Of a stretch of 64,000 bases of DNA, positions 17,538 through 27,235 are shown piece by piece. A program made the position numbers and the translations under genes. Under the pieces are notes generated by a model. It was not told where the DNA came from, searched no databases, and was given only the letters and a program-made list of their open reading frames with translations. Source of the DNA: Clostridium cavendishii DSM 21758. GTDB taxonomy: Bacteria > Bacillota > Clostridia > Clostridiales > Clostridiaceae. The stretch covers positions 172,476 to 236,475 of the forward strand of contig NZ_FQZB01000013.1 of assembly GCF_900141845.1 (NCBI RefSeq). Reading direction: 5' to 3'. Position 1 is the first letter of the stretch; each line of letters begins with the position of its first letter.

Positions 17538-18185
17538 TTAAAATTTAATAATATCTATATTTGCGTTACTTAAATCCTTAACAACCTTATCTGCTAGTCC
17601 TAATATAGTCTTGTCGCCAACTCCTATGGCCTTCATATTAGCAGCCTTTGCAGCTTCTATACCAGCTTTTGCATCTTCAAATACAACACAATTTTCTGGT
17701 GAAATTCCTAATTCCTCTGCTCCTAATATAAACACTTCTGGATCTGGTTTTGCTTTTGATACCTTATTCCCATCTATAATTGCATCAAAATACTTTGTTA
17801 ATCCTAAATTATTTAATATTAACATAGAATTTTTAGATGCTGACCCTAAGGCTATTTTTATTCCATTTGCTTTAAGCTCTAGTAAAAACTCTCTAACTCC
17901 TGGTAGTATTTCATCTTCTTTAAGCTTGCTTATATATTCAACATACCATTCATTTTTATCAGCAGCCATCTTAAGCTTTTCTTCTTCAGTAGCAGTATAA
18001 TTTCCTATTTCTAATAATATTTCTAAAGATCTAACTCTACTAACACCCTTTAAAAGTTCATTATTTTCTATAGTAAAATCAAAACCTAAATTATTAGCTA
18101 GTCTTTTCCAAGCTAGGTAATGATATTTTGCTGTATCTACAATTACTCCATCCAAATCAAATAAGCATGCTTCTATTTTTGCCAT
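17538..18185 (-). CDS. pgmB: Beta-phosphoglucomutase
   Basis: A 215-residue HAD-superfamily phosphomutase that interconverts beta-glucose 1-phosphate and glucose 6-phosphate via a phospho-aspartate, in maltose or trehalose breakdown. The nucleophile motif is FDLDGVIVDTAKYHYLAW, with the second Asp as general acid. The cap loop KGVSRVRSLEILL, motif II LGSASKN, motif III SKAKPDPEVF and VVFEDAKAGIEAAKAA follow. ATG 18185 is chosen over 18191 because GGAGG is 7 bases before it and only 1 base before the other. No maltose or trehalose phosphorylase gene lies next to it. Confidence 0.92.
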   Translation of the reverse strand: MAKIEACLFDLDGVIVDTAKYHYLAWKRLANNLGFDFTIENNELLKGVSRVRSLEILLEIGNYTATEEEKLKMAADKNEWYVEYISKLKEDEILPGVREFLLELKANGIKIALGSASKNSMLILNNLGLTKYFDAIIDGNKVSKAKPDPEVFILGAEELGISPENCVVFEDAKAGIEAAKAANMKAIGVGDKTILGLADKVVKDLSNANIDIIKF

Positions 18186-18435
18186 TTTCATTCCTCCATT
18201 AACCCTTTTATGAAAACCTTTTATATTATATGTTTATTCTATTTTTATTTATAACTATTGTAAATACTTAGGTTCAAAGAATGTAATTACATTTAAATAA
18301 AAGCATGAAATTTGTAACTTATAACAAAAAATTTAATATTTTACCCTATTAAGTTTTACATAATTTAAGAAATTTGTTATTATTTATATATAATTGTTAT
18401 TATTTATATACTAGATAATAGAAAGGAGCTTTTTA

Positions 18436-20415
18436 ATGAACAACAATACAATAAATAAACCTCATAAATCCATTAAAAATAAACTTAGAATTTTTATTAT
18501 TTTTACAGCCTTAATTCCTATTTTATTTATTAGCAATATTTGCTATTTTACAACTAAAAATGAGCTTACTAAAACTCACACTAAATCAGCTTTAGATATT
18601 GCTCAAATTATATCAAGCACACTAAATAATGAATTCTCTTCTAATGAAGACCAATTAACCTGGGTTTCAAAAAGAAATGTTTCCGATCCAAATTATTCTA
18701 AAATATTATCAAATATCAAAAGTAAAAGTAAATCCATAGATTTTGTATACACAGGTCTAGCTAATAAAACCTATATTCAATATCCTGAAGAAACTATGCC
18801 ATCTGATTTTGATCCTACCTCTAGACCTTGGTTTAAAGATGCAATAAAATCACCTGATAAAACAATTATAAGTGACCTTTACTTAGATACTATTACTAAA
18901 AAACCAATTATCACAATGTCCCATGCAACAAATTCTACAGGCTCATTAGAAGGCGTAGTTGCACTAGACATTAATCTTTCATCTTTATCTGATCTTTTAT
19001 CACAAAGTAAATATAATGAAAATGGTGGCTTCATTTTAACTGATTCTAAAGGAAAAATCATAGCTTTTAATGATAAAACTAAAATAGGACAAGATCTTGA
19101 TACTGTATTTCCTATTTGGAACCACATAAAGTCAAATGATAAAGAAACCTTTGATTTCACTAACAATAAAACTGACTATACAGCTGTTCAATATAAATGT
19201 CCTAAAACAAATTGGACAATTGTTTTATATTCTCCAAGCTCTGATATACTAAGTTCTTCGAATCACATAAGAAATACAACAATCATTATAACTCTAGTAG
19301 TGATTATACTTATACTTATTGGCTCTACAAAATTCACCAACTATGTAAATGATAGTATTACAAAACTTATCTCTGCATTTAAGATAGCCTCTTCCGGAGA
19401 CTTTACTAAAAAGATTTCCATTAATACTAAAGATGAATTCTCATTGCTTGCCGCCCATTTCAATGATATGCAAGATAACATAATAGAACTTATAAAAAAC
19501 GTTGATAACTCAGTTTTTGAAGTTAATAATTTTACTGAAAACCTTTTTTCAGTAAGTAATTCTACAGCTGAAGCAATGACTCAAGTAGCATCTACTGTTA
19601 GTGATATTTCTAAAGGTGCTATAACTTCATCAAGTAACATTGAAAATAGTTCTTCTTCTTTAACTCTATTAGGTGATGAAATTGATAAAATTAATTCTTC
19701 AACAAAAAACGTAAACTTAGTATCTACAGAGACTAAAGATTTAAGCTCCAATGTTTTAGCTAAGTTAACTGACGTTAAGTTAAAATCGAAAAACACAAAG
19801 TCTTCAACTTTAAAGGTTAGTGAAATAGTTAATGAAGTTAATGAAAGTTCAAAAAAGATAGCTTTGATAACAGAATCTATAACTCAGATAACTGAACAAA
19901 CTAATTTACTCGCATTAAATGCCGCCATTGAAGCTGCTCGTGCCGGTGAAGCTGGTAGAGGTTTTTCAGTAGTTGCAGAAGAAGTACGAACTCTAGCAGA
20001 AGAGTCTAGTCATTCAGCTAAGGAAATTGAAACCATAGTTAAGGATGTTCAAACTAAGGTTGTATTAGCTGTTGATGCAGTTAACACAACCAATGAAATG
20101 GTAAATAGTCAAGAGACTGCTATAAATGAATGTAACCAAATATTCTCAACAATCCTAAGCTCAATAGATAAACTTAGCACAGAAGTATCTCAAATATCTC
20201 ATGCTATTGAACAAGTAAATTATAAAAAGGATTCTGTAATGGCAGAAATTCAAAACCTTTCTGCTATATCTCAAGAAACAGCCGCTTCTACTGAAGAAGT
20301 TTGTGCTTCTACTGAAGAAGTTTCTGCTGCACTAGATGAAATTACTGGATTAATAGATAATTTAGAAGGTCTTTCTAAACAATTGAAAGGACAAGTTAAT
20401 ATATTTAAAATCTAA
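18436..20415 (+). CDS. Methyl-accepting chemotaxis protein with Cache domain
   Basis: A 659-residue transmembrane chemoreceptor. There is a first membrane helix at ~residues 18-40 and an extracellular double Cache domain (~45-280) with the typical SRPWFKDAI motif and a following KPIITMSHAT strand. A second helix lies at ~282-305, then a HAMP domain, and the signalling domain carries the hairpin EQTNLLALNAAIEAARAGEA in its invariant form. The Cache type often senses amino acids or organic acids; the ligand here is unknown. A strong GGAGC site precedes the ATG. Chemotaxis genes are not adjacent, as usual for orphan receptors. Confidence 0.95.
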   Translation: MNNNTINKPHKSIKNKLRIFIIFTALIPILFISNICYFTTKNELTKTHTKSALDIAQIISSTLNNEFSSNEDQLTWVSKRNVSDPNYSKILSNIKSKSKSIDFVYTGLANKTYIQYPEETMPSDFDPTSRPWFKDAIKSPDKTIISDLYLDTITKKPIITMSHATNSTGSLEGVVALDINLSSLSDLLSQSKYNENGGFILTDSKGKIIAFNDKTKIGQDLDTVFPIWNHIKSNDKETFDFTNNKTDYTAVQYKCPKTNWTIVLYSPSSDILSSSNHIRNTTIIITLVVIILILIGSTKFTNYVNDSITKLISAFKIASSGDFTKKISINTKDEFSLLAAHFNDMQDNIIELIKNVDNSVFEVNNFTENLFSVSNSTAEAMTQVASTVSDISKGAITSSSNIENSSSSLTLLGDEIDKINSSTKNVNLVSTETKDLSSNVLAKLTDVKLKSKNTKSSTLKVSEIVNEVNESSKKIALITESITQITEQTNLLALNAAIEAARAGEAGRGFSVVAEEVRTLAEESSHSAKEIETIVKDVQTKVVLAVDAVNTTNEMVNSQETAINECNQIFSTILSSIDKLSTEVSQISHAIEQVNYKKDSVMAEIQNLSAISQETAASTEEVCASTEEVSAALDEITGLIDNLEGLSKQLKGQVNIFKI

Positions 20416-20432
20416 AAATTCTAGATAAAAAA

Positions 20433-20470
20433 TAAGGTTCTAGGTATTAAAACCTAGAACCTTATTTTTA
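20433..20470. terminator. Bidirectional terminator
   Basis: Perfect 12-base arms TAAGGTTCTAGG and CCTAGAACCTTA with T tracts on both sides, between the chemoreceptor and the convergent ATPase gene. Confidence 0.85.
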
Positions 20471-22825
20471 TTTTTTATAATATATCTTCTTAAGCAAACC
20501 TATGATTCCTGATATTATTGGATAGCTTAAAATAACTATTACTATTGCATATACTGAATATTTAATGCTAGCTAATTCTAGTGAAAATATATACCTTCCT
20601 AACGGAATTATGAAAGCCAGTGAGAATAAAAATACCATAGAGGTAATTAAAGCTATTTTAAGTTTACTTAAAGGTCTAGAAACCCTCAATAAGACAACTA
20701 AACTTATCCCTCCAGCAACCATAACTCCTAAAGTACTAGCTTGGGTTACTTTAATTCCAGTACTATATGCATACATAAACATTCCCATAGTACTTAAACT
20801 TAAAACTCCACCATTAGTTAGTGATACTATCATAATTCTTTTCAAATAACCTGTTTTAACTCTTTCCTTATTAGGTGCTAAAGCTAAGAAAAATGATGGT
20901 ATACCTATTGCTATTGAACCTATTAAAGTTATATTTATAGGGGTAAATGGATATGGTACCATTAAAATAACAAATAATATGGATAACAAGGTTGAATAAA
21001 CTGTTTTATTTAAATATAGTTCAGATACACCCTCTAAATTATTTATCATTCTTCTACCTTCTAAAACCACTTCTGGCAAAGCACTAAAATTAGATTCTAA
21101 TAAAACTAATTGAGATACAGCTTTAGCTGCATCACTACCTGATGCCATGGCTATACCGCAGTCTGCTTCTTTTAATGCAAGTACATCATTAACACCATCA
21201 CCAGTCATAGCAACTACATGTCCCTTTGATTTAAGTGAATTAACTAATAATTTCTTTTGATGTGGAGTTACTCTGCCAAATACAGTTGTATTTTCTACAA
21301 TATCAGCTAATTTATCTATATCTTCTAATTTATCTATATCTTCTGGAAGCGTTCTAGCATCAATATAATTCTCCGCTCCATGAACACCAGCTCTTTTTGC
21401 AACTGATGAAACTGTAACTGGATTGTCACCAGAAATTATCTTAATATTAACTCCTTCTTTTCTGAAATATTCTAAAGTTTTTGGAGCCTCTTCTCTTATA
21501 ACATCCTCTATTAAGAACATAGCCACAGCCTCTACCTTACCTGCTAACTCCTCGCTTAAAGTTCCCTCTGTAAATTTTGCTAACAGTAACACTCTTCTAC
21601 CTTTAGCAGCTTCTTCTTCAACTATATTTCTTATGTCCTCATATTTATCTTTTAATATCATTTCAGGTGCCCCAAAAATCCATGAACCTTTATTTCTAAA
21701 TTCTAACGCACTCCACTTTCTATGAGATGAAAATGGAATTTTATTTATTATTTCTAAATTACTTTCACTTTTATATTTTTCTAGAATTGCTTCTTGAGTG
21801 GGATTTGTACTTGGAAATCCATGAGCTACACCTTGCATTATCTCATCTACTTCATTTCCAGCAATTCCATTTAAAACTCTTACATCTACTAAGTTTAACC
21901 TACCTTCTGTTATTGTTCCAGTCTTATCTAAGCATAGAGTATCTACTCTAGCCAATACTTCAGTTGCTGGAAGTTCTTGTACCAATGTCTTCCATTTAGA
22001 TAATCTAACTATACCTACTACAAAGGTTAAACTAGTTAAAAGAACTAATCCTTCCGGAACCATGCCAACTATGCCAGCTGCTGCGCTTATAATTGCCTCT
22101 TGCCAAGTTCTATGTGTAAAGTATATTTGTGTAAATACTAATAGTCCTCCGACAGGTATTATAAGCATCATTATAACTTTTAAAATTTTATTTACTGCTG
22201 ATAGAAGTTCTGAATTTATCCTCTTAAACTTTTTAGCTTCATTTGCTATTTTTGAGGAATAAGTTTCTGCTCCTACCTTAATAACCCTTGCGTATCCACT
22301 ACCGTTAACTATGAAACTACCAGATAACAAATCATCTTCTTCCTTCTTATGAACCGGATCTGCCTCTCCTGTTAGCATAGCTTCATCTACTTCAAACTCT
22401 GAATCGACCATTACCTTTGCATCAGCCAAAAGCTGCGTTCCTGGTACAAGCACTAGAACATCATCTTGAACTATCTCTTCTATATTTATACTAACTTCTT
22501 TTCCATCCCTAAGAACTTTAGCATGAGCTACATTTAATAATGATAACTTTTCTATAGTTCTCTTAGCTCTAACCTCTTGTATTATACCAATTATAGTATT
22601 TGTTATTATAACTCCTGAAAATAACGCGTTTTTAGGTGATCCAGCTATTATTACTAATACTGCAAGTACAGCATTTATAGCATTAAATCTTGTAAACAAA
22701 TTTGCTCTTAATATTTGTGCAAATGTTCTAGTTGGAACCTTAGGGAGTTTATTAGTTAATCCATCTCTTATCCTTTCTTGAACTTGAGAGGACGTTAATC
22801 CAGTAACTCTATTATCAGAACTCAT
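20468..22825 (-). CDS. P-type cation ATPase, CtpE-like
   Basis: A 785-residue P-type ATPase. Landmarks are the actuator loop DEAMLTGEADPVHK, the ion-site helix with PEGLVLLTSLTFV, the phosphorylated Asp in CLDKTGTITEG, and the hinge VAMTGDGVNDVLALKEADCGIAM. About ten membrane helices are seen. PEGLVLL in place of PEALP, plus overall length, fits the CtpE group; mycobacterial CtpE imports Ca2+. No N-terminal heavy-metal domain is present. Ion specificity is inferred only. GGAGAG lies before the ATG. Confidence 0.88.
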   Translation of the reverse strand: MSSDNRVTGLTSSQVQERIRDGLTNKLPKVPTRTFAQILRANLFTRFNAINAVLAVLVIIAGSPKNALFSGVIITNTIIGIIQEVRAKRTIEKLSLLNVAHAKVLRDGKEVSINIEEIVQDDVLVLVPGTQLLADAKVMVDSEFEVDEAMLTGEADPVHKKEEDDLLSGSFIVNGSGYARVIKVGAETYSSKIANEAKKFKRINSELLSAVNKILKVIMMLIIPVGGLLVFTQIYFTHRTWQEAIISAAAGIVGMVPEGLVLLTSLTFVVGIVRLSKWKTLVQELPATEVLARVDTLCLDKTGTITEGRLNLVDVRVLNGIAGNEVDEIMQGVAHGFPSTNPTQEAILEKYKSESNLEIINKIPFSSHRKWSALEFRNKGSWIFGAPEMILKDKYEDIRNIVEEEAAKGRRVLLLAKFTEGTLSEELAGKVEAVAMFLIEDVIREEAPKTLEYFRKEGVNIKIISGDNPVTVSSVAKRAGVHGAENYIDARTLPEDIDKLEDIDKLADIVENTTVFGRVTPHQKKLLVNSLKSKGHVVAMTGDGVNDVLALKEADCGIAMASGSDAAKAVSQLVLLESNFSALPEVVLEGRRMINNLEGVSELYLNKTVYSTLLSILFVILMVPYPFTPINITLIGSIAIGIPSFFLALAPNKERVKTGYLKRIMIVSLTNGGVLSLSTMGMFMYAYSTGIKVTQASTLGVMVAGGISLVVLLRVSRPLSKLKIALITSMVFLFSLAFIIPLGRYIFSLELASIKYSVYAIVIVILSYPIISGIIGLLKKIYYKK

Positions 22826-22864
22826 AGTACTCTCCTTATTTTCAAAATCATTGTGATTTAAAAT

Positions 22865-22892
22865 TTGAGAGTTTTAATAAACAAACTCTCAA
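22865..22892. repeat. Inverted repeat in the ATPase leader
   Basis: Perfect 10-base arms TTGAGAGTTT and AAACTCTCAA with an 8-nt loop, ~40 bases upstream of the ATPase start. On the minus strand it is followed by TTTTAAATC, a weak tail. It could be an operator or leader attenuator. Confidence 0.4.
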
Positions 22893-23134
22893 TACTTAAT
22901 TATTAACTTTAAAGATATAAAATAAGATTTATTTTATATCTTATAAAAATTGTATATTAAATTCATAATATTTTCTATTAATAAAACCTTAGTATATTAT
23001 TAATTCTTTCTTAAATTTTCCTTTTTATACACCACAATAAAGTCTTGAAAATTTCTCCAGTTATTAGTCAGCTTTCATTATATTTAAAGAAAATTAGCTA
23101 TAAATTTTATATTAAATATTTATTAATATTTATT

Positions 23135-23190
23135 TTAGAAGATATTTATGTTAATTAGGAGATATTTTATTAGAGGACATTTATGTTAAT
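23135..23190 (+). repeat. Three imperfect tandem copies of a ~20-bp unit
   Basis: Copies TTAGAAGATATTTATGTTAA (23135), TTAGGAGATATTTTAT (23155, shortened) and TTAGAGGACATTTATGTTAA (23170). They lie in the 500-base gap between the divergent ATPase and the 126-aa gene. This gap also has a 17-codon open frame at 23218 (MMSLIHMVFEFLRNPAD) with no ribosome-binding site, which I do not call a gene. Confidence 0.45.
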
Positions 23191-23325
23191 ATGTTATTAA
23201 ATAGAATCATAGAAATATGATGAGTTTAATCCATATGGTTTTTGAATTTTTGAGGAATCCCGCAGATTAGTTGGTAAGATTTAATACAAAGTGGCAAGAA
23301 AATATCTCTAAGAAGGAGCAAAAAG

Positions 23326-23706
23326 ATGGTTGATTTAATATCTAATGTATTAACAAGTATTAATACAAACAATGTAACGCCATTACTAAATAATGCAGAA
23401 AAAATATTAGGAGGTCGTCAGCTAAGGATAGTGTTGATAAACATTATTGACTGGCTAAAGCTAGAATATAAGCGAGAAATTCAAGGAAAGCCATCAAAAC
23501 CTTTACAATTGGTTGCTAAATATGATTGGTGTAATAATATAAAGACTCTAGTTGAATCAGATGATATCTTTGCTAAAACATTTTCTATTAATGAAAATGG
23601 CTTATATTATAATAAGAACTTAGACAATAAAACTTTAAGTGAGACAAGAAAGATATCATACGAGGGATATAGACCACCTGAATTTTTAACTGGGAAGAAG
23701 GAATAA
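23326..23706 (+). CDS. Orphan protein, 126 aa
   Basis: A 126-residue soluble protein with a good AAGGAGC site. The N-terminal half looks helical (LLNNAEKILGGRQLRIVLINIIDWLK), followed by a charged region and a Pro-containing end (EGYRPPEFLTGKKE). I recognise no family. It is alone on the plus strand within a minus-strand region, preceded by the short tandem repeats, which suggests acquired DNA, though nothing proves it. Confidence 0.55.
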   Translation: MVDLISNVLTSINTNNVTPLLNNAEKILGGRQLRIVLINIIDWLKLEYKREIQGKPSKPLQLVAKYDWCNNIKTLVESDDIFAKTFSINENGLYYNKNLDNKTLSETRKISYEGYRPPEFLTGKKE

Positions 23707-23791
23707 TATATCTTTATTATACGAGACAATAGATAATTAGGACTTTTATAGAAAATAGCCAAAGCCTTTAATAGCCTTGACTATTTTCATA

Positions 23792-24136
23792 TTACATATT
23801 TCTTGCTGCAACTATATCCACACCTGTTCCTAGTATATTCTCTATTATAACATCTCCTACTTTTACAGGAGAATTAACTTCAACATCTCTTAAAGCTTCC
23901 ATACATTTAAATATAAGCTCTTTCTTTATAGGCTCCTTAGTTTTAACTGGCAAAACCCTATGGATAGCACCATTTATCTTTACTGTTGATGTAACAACTC
24001 TAACAGGATTAGTAAGTTCATTTATTCCATATGCTGCTCCTCTTGGACAAGTGTTTCCTGTAACTTTTTTTTCATCTAAATTTACTTTAAGATGACAGCC
24101 CATAGGACAACATATACAAATTAATTCTTTTTCCAT
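23792..24136 (-). CDS. DUF1667 protein, third subunit-like gene of glp operon
   Basis: A 114-residue DUF1667 protein. Four cysteines (CICCPMGCHLKV, then GNTCPRG) in the first 35 residues form a likely Fe-S or zinc site. The family is regularly found downstream of paired GlpA-like and FAD/NAD-linked oxidoreductase genes in Firmicutes, where it may stand in for the GlpC electron carrier. It begins 2 bases after the previous stop, so it is translationally coupled. Its biochemical role is inferred from context. Confidence 0.85.
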   Translation of the reverse strand: MEKELICICCPMGCHLKVNLDEKKVTGNTCPRGAAYGINELTNPVRVVTSTVKINGAIHRVLPVKTKEPIKKELIFKCMEALRDVEVNSPVKVGDVIIENILGTGVDIVAARNM

Positions 24137-24138
24137 AA

Positions 24139-25392
24139 CTATTTAACCTCCTCTAGAGAAATTGTTATATCTCCATTTACCTTTTCTAAATCTGATTTTT
24201 TAAGGCTTATTTTTTCCATTTCAGAAGGTGCTAAATGCTTCTTATTGAATACTGCAATCTTTTCACCATTGCATCTAACAACCAAAGCCATGTCCTTATA
24301 AATATTATTTACCCTCATAAATATATCTAACTTATCAGAAATATTATCTACATTAAATTTTTGTGGTACAGTATAATTTACTTTATCACCATTTATTATA
24401 TTAAAATATCCTTCTTTTTTAAGTTCATTCTTAATATATTTAGCAGCATTTTTACCTGCATTTTTTGCTTCCCCTGTTACAAAATCAACTAAATCATGTA
24501 CATGAACTACATTACCACAAGCAAATATACCATCCTTTGAGGTTTCCATACTTTCATTAACTACTAAACCTGAAGTTCTCCTATCTAGCTCTATTCCTGC
24601 ATTTTTTGATATTTCATTTTCAGGTATTAATCCTACTGATAAAAGTAACGTATCACAATCAAATTCTATTTCACTACCTTTTATAGGACATTTATTTTCA
24701 TCAACCTTTGAAACTATAACCTTTTCTAATCTATCTTTTCCTTCTATCTTAGTTATAGTATGTGATAAATAAAGTGGTATATCGTAATCATTTAAACATT
24801 GAACTATATTTCTATTTAATCCGTTTGAATAAGGCATAAGCTCAACTACTGCCTTTACTTTCGCTCCTTCTAATGTCATTCTTCTTGCCATAATAAGTCC
24901 TATGTCTCCTGAACCTAAGATAACAACCTCCTTACCAACCATATACCCTTCCATGTTTATATATCGTTGAGCAGCACCTGCTGTAAATACTCCTGAAGGT
25001 CTAAAGCCAGGTATATTTATAGCTCCTCTGGTTCTTTCTCTACATCCCATTGCTAGAACTATAGCTTTAGCTTCTATAACTAGATATCCATCATCTGAAT
25101 TTATAGCATGTATATTTTTATTATCATCTATTTCTAAAACCATTGTATCTAACTTAACTTCTATTTTTGTGTCTTTTATCATATCTATAAATCTTTGAGC
25201 ATATTCAGGCCCTGTTAATTCCTCTTTGAATGTATGAAGCCCAAAACCATTATGGATACATTGGTTAAGTATTCCCCCAAGTTCCTTATCCCTTTCTATA
25301 ATTAATATACTTTCTACCCCATTATTATAAGCTTCATAAGCTGCTGCAAGCCCTGCAGGACCTCCTCCTATTATAACCACATCGTATTTCAT
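24139..25392 (-). CDS. FAD/NAD-dependent oxidoreductase (GlpB-position)
   Basis: A 417-residue pyridine-nucleotide-disulfide-type flavoprotein with an FAD motif GGGPAGLAAAYEA at the N-terminus, a second dinucleotide motif VILGSGDIGLIMARR (~residue 155), and a third FAD-binding segment GIFACGNVVHVHD. The redox-active CxxC of thioredoxin reductases is not present; NQCIHNGFG occurs in its place. It sits between the G3P dehydrogenase-like gene and DUF1667 in one operon and probably passes electrons from glycerol-3-phosphate oxidation to NAD or another acceptor. Confidence 0.85.
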   Translation of the reverse strand: MKYDVVIIGGGPAGLAAAYEAYNNGVESILIIERDKELGGILNQCIHNGFGLHTFKEELTGPEYAQRFIDMIKDTKIEVKLDTMVLEIDDNKNIHAINSDDGYLVIEAKAIVLAMGCRERTRGAINIPGFRPSGVFTAGAAQRYINMEGYMVGKEVVILGSGDIGLIMARRMTLEGAKVKAVVELMPYSNGLNRNIVQCLNDYDIPLYLSHTITKIEGKDRLEKVIVSKVDENKCPIKGSEIEFDCDTLLLSVGLIPENEISKNAGIELDRRTSGLVVNESMETSKDGIFACGNVVHVHDLVDFVTGEAKNAGKNAAKYIKNELKKEGYFNIINGDKVNYTVPQKFNVDNISDKLDIFMRVNNIYKDMALVVRCNGEKIAVFNKKHLAPSEMEKISLKKSDLEKVNGDITISLEEVK

Positions 25393-25404
25393 AATCTTCC
25401 CCTC

Positions 25405-26832
25405 CTACTTTGTATGTCCTGTTAATATATATGAACCCTTGGTTTCTAGCTTTACATCCTCCATAGGTATACTTAATTCCCTTGAAAGTATTTCTTGAAC
25501 TCTAGGTCCACAAAAACCTCCTTGGCATCTTCCCATTCCTGGACGACATCTTCTCTTTACTCCATCTAATGTAGTAGCACCTAAAGTTCTCTTTATACTA
25601 TCTACTATCTCCCCCTCAGTAATGTTTTCACACCTACATATTATTCTTCCATACTTAGGATTCTCTTTTATTAATTCACCTTTTTCTTTTGCTGATAACT
25701 CTACAAAATGAATTTGTTTTCTGTATTTATTAAAATTTTTATTTTCTTTTAGTTTTAGTCCAGCTTTTTCAAGTATTAAAACTACATCTTCTCCTATAGC
25801 TGGTGCTGAAGAAAGACCTGGTGATTTCATTCCAGCTACGTCTATAAATCCTTTAACATCCTTAGCCTCTTCAACAATAAAATCATCCCTGTCTGCTAAA
25901 GCTCTAAGCCCAGCAAAATTTCTTATACTCTCTCTAAAATTTATTTTATCAGTTGTCTTTTGAGAAGTTTCTCTTATAAACTCTAGTTGTTCTCTTGAAG
26001 TTGATGTATCCTCTTTATCTTCTATATCATGTGAATCTGGTCCTACTATAAGATTTCCATGGACTGTTGGAGAAACTAAAACTCCTTTTCCTAATTTAGA
26101 CGGACATTGGAATATAGTATGACTCATTAACTTTCCTTGATCTTTATCCATTACATAATATTCACCTTTTCTTGGTGTAATAGTATAAGCTTTTTTACAA
26201 ATCATATTATGAATATTATCTGCATATACTCCAGCTGCATTAACTATATATTTTGCTTCAACGACTTCTCCAGTGCTTAGTCCTATTTTAAAATCATTAT
26301 CCTTTTTTATTGATTCAACTTCAGCACCAAGCCTAATATGTCCACCATTATCAATACCATTTTCAACAAGTGCTATTGTATACTCAAAAGGTCCTACTAT
26401 CCCTCCTGTAGGCGCATATAGAGCTCCTACAACTGTATCTTTAACATTAGGCTCTTTCTCAAATACTTCTTCCTTACTTAACAATCTTAAGCCTTTAACT
26501 TTATTTTTATTACCATTTTCATATAATCCTTTTAGTGTATTCATATCTTCATCACTAAAAGCTAATATAAGTGACCCATTCCTTTTAAATGGTACTGAAA
26601 GTTCCTTACAAATGTCTTCAAACATTTCATTACCTTTAACATTATACCTAGCCATTAAAGTCCCTTCTTTAGGATCATACCCAGCGTGAACTATAGCTGA
26701 ATTAGCTTTTGAAGTCCCCATTGCTACATCACTCTCTTTTTCAAGTATAATAACCTTTAAATTATACTTAGTTAGCTCTCTAAATATAGAGGCTCCAATA
26801 ACACCTGCTCCTACAATTGCTACATCATACAT
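25405..26832 (-). CDS. glpA: Glycerol-3-phosphate dehydrogenase-like FAD enzyme with [2Fe-2S]-type domain
   Basis: A 475-residue flavoenzyme. The DAO-fold opens with DVAIVGAGVIGASIFREL and includes GTSKANSAIVHAGYD, while the last ~90 residues carry a BFD-like cysteine set: CRCENITEGEIV, RRCRPGMGRCQGGFCGP. This architecture matches clostridial GlpA/LhgO-like enzymes oxidising glycerol 3-phosphate. ATG 26832 is used because GGAGG lies at a proper distance; an in-frame upstream start lacks one. It is the first gene of the operon with the next two, behind a leader hairpin likely controlled by GlpP. Confidence 0.85.
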   Translation of the reverse strand: MYDVAIVGAGVIGASIFRELTKYNLKVIILEKESDVAMGTSKANSAIVHAGYDPKEGTLMARYNVKGNEMFEDICKELSVPFKRNGSLILAFSDEDMNTLKGLYENGNKNKVKGLRLLSKEEVFEKEPNVKDTVVGALYAPTGGIVGPFEYTIALVENGIDNGGHIRLGAEVESIKKDNDFKIGLSTGEVVEAKYIVNAAGVYADNIHNMICKKAYTITPRKGEYYVMDKDQGKLMSHTIFQCPSKLGKGVLVSPTVHGNLIVGPDSHDIEDKEDTSTSREQLEFIRETSQKTTDKINFRESIRNFAGLRALADRDDFIVEEAKDVKGFIDVAGMKSPGLSSAPAIGEDVVLILEKAGLKLKENKNFNKYRKQIHFVELSAKEKGELIKENPKYGRIICRCENITEGEIVDSIKRTLGATTLDGVKRRCRPGMGRCQGGFCGPRVQEILSRELSIPMEDVKLETKGSYILTGHTK

Positions 26833-27004
26833 ATTAAAACTCCTCCTCAATAAATACAAAAATTGATTTATATAAATTTTTCCCTATTTGTAAACTATAA
26901 ATTACTAAAGTTAATTTTGAAATTAGACAATTCCTCTAAATTTTAGCTGTAAATAACCTATTCACAAATATGCACTTTACTTGATACAAAGTTATTTAGT
27001 AAAA

Positions 27005-27060
27005 TTAAAAAAAGCCAAGCAAAAACAAGGATATATAATCCTAAATTTTATGCTTGACTC
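27005..27060 (-). terminator. Leader terminator, likely GlpP-controlled
   Basis: On the minus strand AGTCAAGCATAAA pairs with TTTGCTTGGCT across a loop that itself contains AGGATTATATATCCT, followed by a run of seven Ts. It lies between glpP (stop 27236) and glpA (start 26832). In Bacillus, GlpP with glycerol 3-phosphate prevents termination at such a leader hairpin before glpD. It may alternatively be only the terminator of glpP. Confidence 0.65.
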
Positions 27061-27092
27061 TACTTCTCTTAGCACCTTTTATATTCTATTTA

Positions 27093-27107
27093 AATGTTTA
27101 CAATATT
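27093..27107 (-). promoter_or_regulatory. Weak cre-like site before glpA leader
   Basis: Minus strand TGTAAACATTTAAA matches the catabolite-repression consensus TGWAANCGNTNWCA with two mismatches. It lies just upstream of the leader terminator, where CcpA control of glycerol genes would be expected. Low certainty. Confidence 0.25.
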
Positions 27108-27235
27108 ATTTTAACATACCCTTAAGATTAATTCCAGTACTTTTTTAATATAAAGACTATCTTTTAAATAAAGTCTACTTATAATACCCTTAATTACTAA
27201 TATGCTTTCAATATTAAATATAACTCAAAAGATTT

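Noticed and set aside
23218..23271. 17-codon frame MMSLIHMVFEFLRNPAD
   Set aside because: No ribosome-binding site, promoter or terminator of its own.
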